A stretch of 64,000 nt of DNA from RPQJ01 sp963746325 (GTDB lineage: Bacteria; Pseudomonadota; Gammaproteobacteria; Steroidobacterales; Steroidobacteraceae): contig CAVVBC010000030.1 in NCBI GenBank assembly GCA_963746325.1, positions 32,248 through 96,247 on the forward strand, written 5' to 3'. The notes beneath the pieces are model-generated. The model made no database searches. It worked only from the letters and a program-made list of their open reading frames with translations, and was not told the origin of the DNA. Positions 35,690-43,074 of the stretch are shown piece by piece; positions within the stretch are counted from its first letter, which is position 1; every line of letters starts with the position of its first letter. The translations under genes were made by a program, and so were the position numbers.

Positions 35690-36043
35690 GGAAGCTCTGT
35701 CCACGTCCGCAAGTGACGCGTTGCGTGCGCTCCATCCGGTGCCTGTCACCGAGCTTGGAAAGGCAGACACGCGCTCTGTAACAGGCACCGGATCGAGCGC
35801 TCTGGCAGCGTCGCAGGCTGGCAGGTCGCAAGCGTCCGATCCGGGACCGTTCCCTGAGCGCGTGTCTGCCTTTCCAAGCTCGGGGAACGGTCCCGGGTCG
35901 GACGCGCCAGCGACGGGTCGCCCTTGCCTGTTCGACGCGCGGTGCCGAACTGGAACGCGGCGCGGCTGACCTTGAGTGCTCGGTGACAGGCACCGGATGG
36001 AGCGCACGCAACGCGTCACCTGCGGACCTTTGCAGGGCCTCCC
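35690..36043. repeat. Terminal-inverted-repeat element, full copy in opposite orientation (D)
   Basis: This 354-bp element is copy C turned around, again exactly between two convergent stop codons. Outer arms are 35690-35753 and 35981-36043. Inner hairpins: arms near 35727-35747 and 35780-35800 with core 35753-35774, and arms 35832-35854 and 35882-35904 (GATCCGGGACCGTTCCC) with core 35858-35879. In the outer arms both CTCGATCCGG and its partner have changed to CTCCATCCGG and CCGGATGGAG, so pairing is kept. No coding capacity. Confidence 0.87.
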
Positions 36044-36708
36044 TAGGTCACCGCCCACATGCGCATGAGGTTCTGACGCACGACGTCGAGCCGCACGCGG
36101 CTTTCCCAGTTCATGCGCAGGCCTTCGAGCGCCGCGATCTCGTTGAGCTCGTACACCTGCGAACGCTGGTGCTGGTCCGCGATCAGGCTCTCGATGAACG
36201 TGATCGAGACCAGCCGCTGGCCCGCGCGCACCGGCACCACCTCGTGCAGCGTGGTCGACGGATAAACGATTGCATCGCCAGGGCCGCCCTTGAACGCCAC
36301 GGTCTGGTTGCCGACCGTGATCGCGAGCTCGCCGCCTTCGTACGTTGCCGGATCGGCGATGAAGACGGTGCAGGAAATATCGGAGCGCAGGCGACCGCCG
36401 ACCAGCGGCAACATCGCGGCATCGGCGTGCGCGCCGTACTTCATGCCCGGCTCATAGCGGGCCAGCAGCGGCGCCGCGACGCGCTTCGGCAGCGTGAAGT
36501 CGACGAACTCGCGCGAGCGCAGCAGCGCGGCCTGCACCAGTTGCGAGCTCTCGGCCGACTTCGCGTCGGCCGGGTCCGCCTGCAGGTTGTCCTTGGTCTG
36601 GTTGGCCGGATTGGAGATGCGGCCATCGATGAAGCGCAGCTCACGGCTCAGTTGCTCGAGCCGCGCCACCTCGGCGGCGGTCAGTACGTTCTTGATGCGC
36701 AGGAACAT
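36043..36708 (-). CDS. PKHD-type Fe(II)/2-oxoglutarate hydroxylase (PiuC-like)
   Basis: The 221-residue protein is a compact double-stranded beta-helix oxygenase of the PKHD/PiuC family. The facial triad is His94 and Asp96 (YGAHADAAML) with distal His155 (TTLHEVVPV), and Arg165 (RLVSITFIES) binds 2-oxoglutarate. The lead sequence MFLRIKNVLTAAEVARL is typical. PiuC genes often lie next to iron-regulated TonB receptors, and here one lies 3.3 kb away. It is 24 bases downstream of the TPR-AspH gene on the same strand, so the two hydroxylases form an operon. The substrate is unknown. Confidence 0.9.
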   Translation of the reverse strand: MFLRIKNVLTAAEVARLEQLSRELRFIDGRISNPANQTKDNLQADPADAKSAESSQLVQAALLRSREFVDFTLPKRVAAPLLARYEPGMKYGAHADAAMLPLVGGRLRSDISCTVFIADPATYEGGELAITVGNQTVAFKGGPGDAIVYPSTTLHEVVPVRAGQRLVSITFIESLIADQHQRSQVYELNEIAALEGLRMNWESRVRLDVVRQNLMRMWAVT

Positions 36709-36732
36709 GGTGTGCCCCTCTGGCGACGCGGC

Positions 36733-37944
36733 CTAGATCTGCGCGGTCGGAACCGTGCCGTTGAACGTGTCGGTCGCCGCGATCACGCCGGAAATCGCAG
36801 CGCGCTCCTGCGGCGACAGACGCGGGCTCCAGATGTCGCAGATGAAGATGTAGCGCGGCTCGTCGCTGTCGTTCCACGCTTCGTGCTCGATGGTGTCGTC
36901 GAAGACCCAGGCCTCGCCGATGCGCCAGGCGCGCGTTTCGCTGCCGACGCGGAAGCCGCAACCGGGCGGCAACACCAGCGGCAGGTGCACGACCAGGCGG
37001 AAGTTCGCCACGCCCGTATGCGGCGGGATGCGCGTGCGCGGCTGCAGCGCCGAGTACATCGCGCACGGCGAGCGCAGCGGCACCACGGCCTGCGGCAGGG
37101 CCTGCATTGCCCGCACCGTGGCGGGCGCACGCTGGAACCGTTCTTCGATCGGCTGGCCCTGCCGGTAGAACTCGTACGAGGTCCAGCGCGGCGAGTTGTT
37201 GAGCTCGCGCCACTGGTCGAGCGGCATGTGCTCGCCGTAGTGGATGTAGGGCGTGAAATCGGACTGGCTCTCGCGCAACGCCTGCGCGAGTTCGGCCCGG
37301 ACCGCATCGGTTTGGGCCTCGAACTCCTCCAGCCAGGGAAATTCACTGCGCTCGTAGAACTCGATCGGCGGCAGGCCCGGGTAGTAGTAGTCGGAGGGAG
37401 CCTGCTGGAAGCGTGGCTGGACGCGCAGGGTCATCTTGATGAACGAATCGAGGCGACGCCGCTCTGCAGCCGTGCAGCCGCTCTCCGCGGTTGCGATCGT
37501 GCCCCGGATGTGGTCGCCGAGTTCGCGCGTGTATGCGCCGTGGACTTCGCGCCCGCGGTTGACGGCCTGCAACGTCGCGGCGTCGAGCGCCGCGTCGGGT
37601 GGTGCGTTGGCGAGCGCTGCGCCATAGGCGAGCGCGGCCGGCACCGCATGGCCCTCGCGCTCGAGCATGGTGGCACTCATCATCAGCGCGCCGAAGTTGC
37701 GGCCGTCGATGCTGAGGGCCTGGCGGATCGCCTCGAAGGCGCCGTCGAGATCGTTGCGCTGGCGACGCACGGCGGCGAGGTTGAGCCACGCCGGCAGGTA
37801 ATTCCGGGCCACGGCGACGGCTTGCAGCAACGCGGCCTCCGCGCCGATCAGGTCGCCCGTGGCCATGGCACGCATGGCGGCCTGGTTGCGATTGGCGGCG
37901 TCCTGCAATGCACCCGGCCGCTCGGCCGTGCCCGTCGTATTCAT
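36733..37944 (-). CDS. TPR and aspartyl/asparaginyl beta-hydroxylase domain protein
   Basis: The 403-residue protein has a TPR-like helical region (about 15-135) and an AspH domain (about 225-385). The iron ligands are His309 in IPPHTGVANFRLVVHLPL and His354 in WVFDDTIEHEAWNDS, with Arg364 as the likely 2-oxoglutarate arginine; GFRVGSETRAW is typical of the fold. AspH enzymes hydroxylate the beta-carbon of Asp or Asn in protein substrates and use two histidines without a carboxylate. No signal peptide is seen. The gene at 38032 encodes a relative with the same layout, divergent across 87 bases. Confidence 0.9.
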   Translation of the reverse strand: MNTTGTAERPGALQDAANRNQAAMRAMATGDLIGAEAALLQAVAVARNYLPAWLNLAAVRRQRNDLDGAFEAIRQALSIDGRNFGALMMSATMLEREGHAVPAALAYGAALANAPPDAALDAATLQAVNRGREVHGAYTRELGDHIRGTIATAESGCTAAERRRLDSFIKMTLRVQPRFQQAPSDYYYPGLPPIEFYERSEFPWLEEFEAQTDAVRAELAQALRESQSDFTPYIHYGEHMPLDQWRELNNSPRWTSYEFYRQGQPIEERFQRAPATVRAMQALPQAVVPLRSPCAMYSALQPRTRIPPHTGVANFRLVVHLPLVLPPGCGFRVGSETRAWRIGEAWVFDDTIEHEAWNDSDEPRYIFICDIWSPRLSPQERAAISGVIAATDTFNGTVPTAQI

Positions 37945-38031
37945 GCGCTCACACCATGGCTTGCAAAGGGAAAAACATGACTCGCAAGCTTTGCAGGTCG
38001 CGCTGGCTTAGGCAACAATACCTCCCGCACG

Positions 38032-39054
38032 ATGAAAACCAGCAACGACGTCCCGGGCCTCGCCGCCATCGATCGCGTGCTCGCGGCCGACCCCCGCAAC
38101 GTCCGTGCGCTGATCGCCAAGGCCGATCACTTTGCCGCCGCGGGCGATTCGCGCTCGGCCTCTGCTTTCTACCTTGCAGCCCTGCGCTCGGCGCCTCCCG
38201 CGGACAAGATTCCGCCCGAACTGCTGCCCGAATTGCGCCGCGCCCAGGAGACCTGCGCGCGTCATGCGCGTGAATACAAGGACTACCTGCGCTCCCGCCT
38301 CGTCGACCGCGGCTTCGACGTGCGCACGCAGGGACGCTTCGCGCAGGCGCTCGACATCGTCTTCGGCGAGAAGCGCATCTACGTGCAGGAACCCCGTTAC
38401 TTCTTTTTCCCGGGCCTGCCCAACATCCAGTTCTACGACCGCGACGCCTTCCCCTGGCTGGACGACGTCGAGGCCGAGACCGATGCGATCCGTGCCGAGT
38501 TGCTCGAAGTCATGCGCAGTCCCGGCGCGTTCTCGCCGTACGTGACCGGCGACCCGAACCGGCCGCGCAAAGAAGAAAAAGGCATGCTCAACAACCCGGA
38601 CTGGAGCGCCTTCTATTTCTGGAAGAGCGGCGAACCGGTGGCGGAGAACCTGGATCGTTGCCCCAGCGTGATGCGTGCCTTGCGCAACGCTCCGCTGGCC
38701 CGTGTCTCCAACCGGTCGCCGGTGGTGCTGTTCTCGCTGCTCAAGCCGGGCACGCACATCCCGCCCCACAATGGGCTGGTGAACACCCGCCTGATCTGTC
38801 ACCTGCCGCTGGTGGTGCCCGCGGGGTGCCGGTTCCGGGTAGGCAACGAAACGCGCGAGTGGGTCGAGGGCCAAGCGTGGGCGTTCGACGACAGCATCGA
38901 TCACGAAGCGTGGAACGACAGCGACCAGACACGAGTCATCCTGCTGTTCGACGTGTGGCGGCCTGAGTTGACCGCGATCGAGCGCGAACTGGTGACCGAA
39001 CTCTTCGCGGCCATCGACGCGTACACCGGCACTAAGCCAGACTGGGAAAACTAG
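38032..39054 (+). CDS. Aspartyl/asparaginyl beta-hydroxylase domain protein
   Basis: The 340-residue protein parallels the 36733 product. It has a short TPR-like start (about 8-58), the shared segment PRYFFFPGLPNIQFYDRDAF (the other gene has YYYPGLPPIEFYERSEF), and the AspH domain with His246 (IPPHNGLVNTRLICHLPL), His291 (AFDDSIDHEAWNDS) and Arg301. The two look like paralogues that split by duplication and inversion. Two related hydroxylases back to back, with a PKHD enzyme, suggest several hydroxylation sites or substrates. It is followed 32 bases later by a small exported protein. Confidence 0.9.
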   Translation: MKTSNDVPGLAAIDRVLAADPRNVRALIAKADHFAAAGDSRSASAFYLAALRSAPPADKIPPELLPELRRAQETCARHAREYKDYLRSRLVDRGFDVRTQGRFAQALDIVFGEKRIYVQEPRYFFFPGLPNIQFYDRDAFPWLDDVEAETDAIRAELLEVMRSPGAFSPYVTGDPNRPRKEEKGMLNNPDWSAFYFWKSGEPVAENLDRCPSVMRALRNAPLARVSNRSPVVLFSLLKPGTHIPPHNGLVNTRLICHLPLVVPAGCRFRVGNETREWVEGQAWAFDDSIDHEAWNDSDQTRVILLFDVWRPELTAIERELVTELFAAIDAYTGTKPDWEN

Positions 39055-39086
39055 CGGGGCGATTCCCCTGCTTTCGGAGTCGCAGC

Positions 39087-39671
39087 ATGAATACCGCAAC
39101 GGGCAGCGCGCGCAGCGTGTGGATGGCTTCGCGCCTGAGTTCGGGCCTTGGCCTGGCGCTGGGCCTGGTCATGGCTCAGGGCTCGCTGAGCCCCGCCCTG
39201 GCCGCCGGAACACCGGCCAGTTCTCCGTTCATGGCCTGCGCGGGCGAGCAGGACGACGCCCGACGCCTCGCCTGCTTCGACGCGGCCGTAGTCCAGGCCC
39301 GCACCCAGCCGGTGCCCGCGGTCGAGAGCGCCGCGCCGACTCCTGCCGGTGCCACCGCCGCAGCCGTCGTTCCGCTGTCGAAAGAGGAGCGATTCGGCCT
39401 GCGGGGCGACCTCAAGGAGGAGAAAGCGAAGCAGGCCCCGGAATTGGCCGAACTGAAGGAATTGCGCGCGACGGTGACCAAAGTGGCCGTAAAACCCCAC
39501 GGCGAGCTCATTTTGACCCTCGATAACGGCCAGGTCTGGTACGAAATCCAGGCCAACTCAGGGATCCGCGTGAAGTCGGGGGACCAGGTCACGATCCGCT
39601 CCGGCGCGTTGGGGTCTTACTCGGTCGTCGCCCCGAACGGTCGCTCCAGCAAGGTCACCCGCAACCGCTGA
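39087..39671 (+). CDS. Exported protein of unknown function
   Basis: The 194-residue protein has a signal peptide (LGLALGLVMAQGSLSPALAAG) and a short cysteine motif, ACAGEQDDARRLACFDAAV, found at the start of several periplasmic proteins of unknown role. A low-complexity alanine/proline linker precedes a small beta domain (TKVAVKPHGELILTLDNGQV, WYEIQANSG, VKSGDQVTIR) like the OB-type or SH3-like ends of such proteins. The start has a GGAG ribosome site. It is between the AspH gene and the TonB receptor gene on the same strand. It might be a substrate or partner of the island's enzymes; nothing in the sequence proves it. Confidence 0.75.
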   Translation: MNTATGSARSVWMASRLSSGLGLALGLVMAQGSLSPALAAGTPASSPFMACAGEQDDARRLACFDAAVVQARTQPVPAVESAAPTPAGATAAAVVPLSKEERFGLRGDLKEEKAKQAPELAELKELRATVTKVAVKPHGELILTLDNGQVWYEIQANSGIRVKSGDQVTIRSGALGSYSVVAPNGRSSKVTRNR

Positions 39672-39805
39672 CGCCTGCGCCGGACGCTACACCGGTAGGA
39701 ATCCTGCGCAGTTGTTGCTAAGGCGTCCGCCGACCCCGTTGCGATAAAGCTACAAGCGGGTTCCAACCGGGCATTTACTGCGACAACCCGTGCAACCACC
39801 GAGAT

Positions 39806-39912
39806 GAGCCCCTTGAAATCAAGGCTCTAGACGCAGTCCGAGCCGAAAATTCTTTGTGGCTGAATCCCAACATGGGGTTGTATTGCGGAAGATACTTGTT
39901 AGTATTCCCCGC
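39806..39912 (+). promoter_or_regulatory. Leader of the TonB receptor gene: promoter-like boxes and two inverted repeats
   Basis: The 329-base gap at 39672-40000 holds no gene. It contains the inverted repeat CCTTGA-AA-TCAAGG (39811-39824, extendable outward to GAGC/GCTC), and an imperfect inverted repeat, GCGGAAGATACT with AGTATTCCCCGC (39885-39912). TTGTAT (39878) and TAGTAT (39900) with a 16-base spacer could be a sigma-70 promoter that overlaps the second repeat, which would then act as an operator. A ribosome site, CTGGAGG, lies just before the start at 40001. Confidence 0.45.
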
Positions 39913-40000
39913 ACTGTTGGGGGGGCCCGTTTGCCTGACAGGCCGGCAGCACGTTCAACGACAAACAAGCGACCTTAAGTTCCTCTGGAGGATTCTCGTA

Positions 40001-42967
40001 ATGCAGCGAAACACTCAACTTCGACGCGCGGTGCGTCACACGCTCCTGATCAGCGCACTGGCTGGCACCAGCACGCTGCCGGCGTTTGCACAGGACGCCG
40101 AAATTGAACAGATCGTCGTCACCGGTTCGCGCATCAAGATGGCGAACCTCGAGGGCACCAGCCCCGTCACGCAGGTGACGAGCGCGGACATCGCGACGCA
40201 GGGCGTCACGCGCGTCGAAGACTTGATCAACCAGCTGCCGCAGGCTTTCGCTGCGCAGAACGCGAACGTAGCCAACGGCGCGACGGGTACCGCGACGGTC
40301 AACCTGCGCGGCCTCGGCTCGGCTCGCACCCTCGTCCTCGTCGACGGTCGCCGCATGCCTTACGGCGGCGTCACCAACTCGGCGGCCGACTTGAACCAGA
40401 TCCCGGCCGCGATGGTCGAGCGCGTTGAAGTCCTCACCGGCGGCGCCTCGGCCGTCTACGGTTCGGACGCCATCGGCGGCGTCGTCAACTTCATCATGAA
40501 GAAGGACTTCGAGGGCGTGCAGTTCGACGCCCAGTACGGCTTCTACCAGCACAACAACAACTTCGGCGGCGACGGCGTCGTCAAGCTGCGTGACGTGATC
40601 AAGGGTCGTGCGGCGACCAACCCGTCGCAGTTCCGCCTGCCGGGCAACTACGTCACCGACGGCGCGGGCACGGAATTCAACGTCCTCATGGGCGTGAGCA
40701 CCGAAGACGGCCGCGGCAACATCACCGCCTATGCCGGCGTGCGCGACAACGACGAAGTGCTGCAGCGCGACCGTGACTACTCGGTCTGCACCCTCAGCGC
40801 GACCCGTGGGTCAACGGCCAATCCGAATGCTGTTCGCGATCTTTCGCATCGCTGCGGCGGATCGCCGACGAGCTACCCGGGCTACTTCTACACCGCGGGC
40901 GCGGCGTTCACGATCGACTCGACCACGGGCAACACGTTCCGTCCGTTCGATGCCGGTACTGACTTTTATAACTTCGGCCCGACGAACCACTACCAGCGTC
41001 CGGACCGTCGTTACAGCCTCGGCGCGATGGGTCACTACGAGCTGACGGACTTCGCCGATGTCTACACGCAGTTGATGTTCAGCGACTACTCGTCGATCGC
41101 GCAGATCGCCCCGGGTGGCAACTTCTTCAACTCCAACACCGTCAACTGCGCCAACCCGTTCCTGTCAGCGCAGCAACTCGGCGTACTCGGTTGCTCGGCT
41201 GCCGACGTGGCGGCAAACAACTCCGCCACACTGTACGTTGCGCGTCGCAACGTCGAAGGCGGCGGCCGCCAGCAGTCATTCGAGAACAGCTCGTTCCGCT
41301 CGCTGCTCGGCGTGCGTGGCGCGATCACCGACACGTGGGACTACGACACCTCGGTGCAGTACTCGAAGGTCAAGGCTGACCAGCTGACCCTCAACTACTT
41401 CAAGATCGACCGCATCCAGCGCTCGATCAACGTGGTTGCCGACCCGGTCACCGGCACCCCGACCTGCATGTCGGCGCTCGACGGTACGGATCCGGCCTGC
41501 GTGCCCTACAACATCTTCCAGATCGGCGGCGTGACGAATGAAGCGCTGAACTACCTGCAGGCCCCGGGCTTGCAGCAGGGTACGATCGAACAGACGGTGT
41601 ACCAGGGCATCATCACCGGCGACCTGGCCAACATCGGCCTCAAGAGCCCGATGGCGTCGCAGGGCGTGCAGGTGCTGTTCGGTGCCGAATACCGCAAGGA
41701 CAAGCTGCGCAACAATACCGACGACCTGCTGACCTCGGCGAACCTGTCGGGCCTCGGTGGTCCGACGATCAGCATCGAAGGCGAAACGGCGGTCACCGAC
41801 CTGTTCATGGAACTCAACGTCCCGCTGCTCGAGGACGTGACGTTCGCCGATTCGCTCGGCTTCGACGCCGCCTACCGTTACTCGGACTACGACTCCCTGA
41901 CCACCGACACCTACAAGTTCGGCCTGGAATGGGCGCCGGTGCAGGACGTCAAGCTCCGCGGCAGCTACCAGAAGGCCGTCCGCGCGGCCAACGTGGTGGA
42001 ACTGTTCACGGCGCAGGGCTTCAACCTGTTCGACATGCCGTCCGACCCTTGCGGCGAGGATGGGACTGCTACTGACGCCCAGTGCATCGCGACGGGCGTG
42101 CCCGCCGCGCTGCTGGACATCGACGGCAACGGCACGCGTTCGCCGTCGCTCACCAACCAGGCCGGTCAGTACAATTTCCTGCAGGGCGGCAACCCCGATC
42201 TGCAGCCGGAAGAGTCCGAGACCGTCACTTTCGGCATCATCCTGACGCCGCGCTTCCTGCCGAAGCTGACGATGTCGGTCGACTACTTCGACATCGAGAT
42301 CACGGACACGATTTCGACGTACGGCTCGAACAACTCGATCAACGACTGCTACGACTCGAACGACGCTGCTTCGTGCGCCCGCATCAACCGTGACCAGAAC
42401 GGCAACCTGTGGCGCGGTGACGGCTTCGTCGAGGACCTCAACATCAATATCGGTTCGTTGTCGACGAAGGGTATTGACTTGAACCTCAACTACAGCGGCA
42501 TGGAGATCGGCACGTTCGGCTCGCTGAACTTCAACCTGACCGGCACGTACCTCGACGAGCTGATCACGGACTCGGGCGGCACTGCGCCGCCTTACGACTG
42601 CAAGGGCTTCTACTCGAGCTCGTGCGGCACGCCGAATCCGGAATGGCGTCACCATGCCCGCCTCGGCTGGCAGACGCCGTGGTCGGTCGACCTGTCGCTC
42701 ACGTGGCGCTACTTCGACGGCGTGGAAGAGTTCAACGGCGACCCGATACAGCTCGACTACGAACTGGACTCGGCAAGCTACTTCGACCTGGCCGCGAACA
42801 TCGCGCTCACGGAGAAGTCCTCGATCCTGGTGGGTGTCAACAACGTGCTGGACTCGGATCCGCCGATCACGTCGGCCGTCGGTACCACGGGCAACGGCAA
42901 CACGTTCCCGCAGACCTACGACGCGCTCGGTCGCTGGATCTTCATCCGCGCGCAGGTCGGGTTCTAA
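40001..42967 (+). CDS. TonB-dependent outer-membrane receptor
   Basis: The 988-residue protein has a signal peptide (LLISALAGTSTLPAFAQ), a TonB-box-like IEQIVVTGSRI, a plug domain (about 45-165, TLVLVDGRRMPYGG, GGASAVYGSDAIGGVVNFI) and a long 22-strand barrel ending in aromatic RAQVGF. The type with ANLEGTSPVTQVTSADI and a large, cysteine-containing set of outer loops (CANPF, NDCYDSNDAASC, CKGFYSSSC) is common in Xanthomonadales-like bacteria, where such receptors import oligosaccharides, peptides or other large ligands. The ligand is unknown. It sits inside the hydroxylase-sulfotransferase island and has its own terminator. Confidence 0.94.
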   Translation: MQRNTQLRRAVRHTLLISALAGTSTLPAFAQDAEIEQIVVTGSRIKMANLEGTSPVTQVTSADIATQGVTRVEDLINQLPQAFAAQNANVANGATGTATVNLRGLGSARTLVLVDGRRMPYGGVTNSAADLNQIPAAMVERVEVLTGGASAVYGSDAIGGVVNFIMKKDFEGVQFDAQYGFYQHNNNFGGDGVVKLRDVIKGRAATNPSQFRLPGNYVTDGAGTEFNVLMGVSTEDGRGNITAYAGVRDNDEVLQRDRDYSVCTLSATRGSTANPNAVRDLSHRCGGSPTSYPGYFYTAGAAFTIDSTTGNTFRPFDAGTDFYNFGPTNHYQRPDRRYSLGAMGHYELTDFADVYTQLMFSDYSSIAQIAPGGNFFNSNTVNCANPFLSAQQLGVLGCSAADVAANNSATLYVARRNVEGGGRQQSFENSSFRSLLGVRGAITDTWDYDTSVQYSKVKADQLTLNYFKIDRIQRSINVVADPVTGTPTCMSALDGTDPACVPYNIFQIGGVTNEALNYLQAPGLQQGTIEQTVYQGIITGDLANIGLKSPMASQGVQVLFGAEYRKDKLRNNTDDLLTSANLSGLGGPTISIEGETAVTDLFMELNVPLLEDVTFADSLGFDAAYRYSDYDSLTTDTYKFGLEWAPVQDVKLRGSYQKAVRAANVVELFTAQGFNLFDMPSDPCGEDGTATDAQCIATGVPAALLDIDGNGTRSPSLTNQAGQYNFLQGGNPDLQPEESETVTFGIILTPRFLPKLTMSVDYFDIEITDTISTYGSNNSINDCYDSNDAASCARINRDQNGNLWRGDGFVEDLNINIGSLSTKGIDLNLNYSGMEIGTFGSLNFNLTGTYLDELITDSGGTAPPYDCKGFYSSSCGTPNPEWRHHARLGWQTPWSVDLSLTWRYFDGVEEFNGDPIQLDYELDSASYFDLAANIALTEKSSILVGVNNVLDSDPPITSAVGTTGNGNTFPQTYDALGRWIFIRAQVGF

Positions 42968-42992
42968 TACCGTCCTGATCTAGCTGAAACTG

Positions 42993-43026
42993 GCGGCGGC
43001 CTCGCAAGGGGCCGCCGCTTTTTTTT
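42993..43026 (+). terminator. Rho-independent terminator after the TonB receptor gene
   Basis: GCGGCGGCC (42993-43001) pairs with GGCCGCCGC (43010-43018) around an 8-base loop and is followed by eight T residues. It starts 25 bases after the receptor stop and ends just before the next gene. Confidence 0.92.
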
Positions 43027-43074
43027 GTCCGCGATTTGCGCGCGGACTACCATGCGGGACATGGAGTCACCGCA

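Noticed and set aside
36060..37980. 665-residue plus-strand frame opposite the PKHD and TPR-AspH genes
   Set aside because: Low-complexity Arg/Val/Gly-rich sequence, and it spans two genes on the other strand that have intact active-site motifs.
39811..39824. tRNA-like or riboswitch structure in the TonB receptor leader
   Set aside because: Only a single short stem-loop is seen; no cloverleaf, T-loop sequence or known riboswitch core could be matched.
41276..42655. 459-residue minus-strand frame inside the TonB receptor gene
   Set aside because: No domain recognised; the receptor frame has signal peptide, plug and barrel end in the right order.
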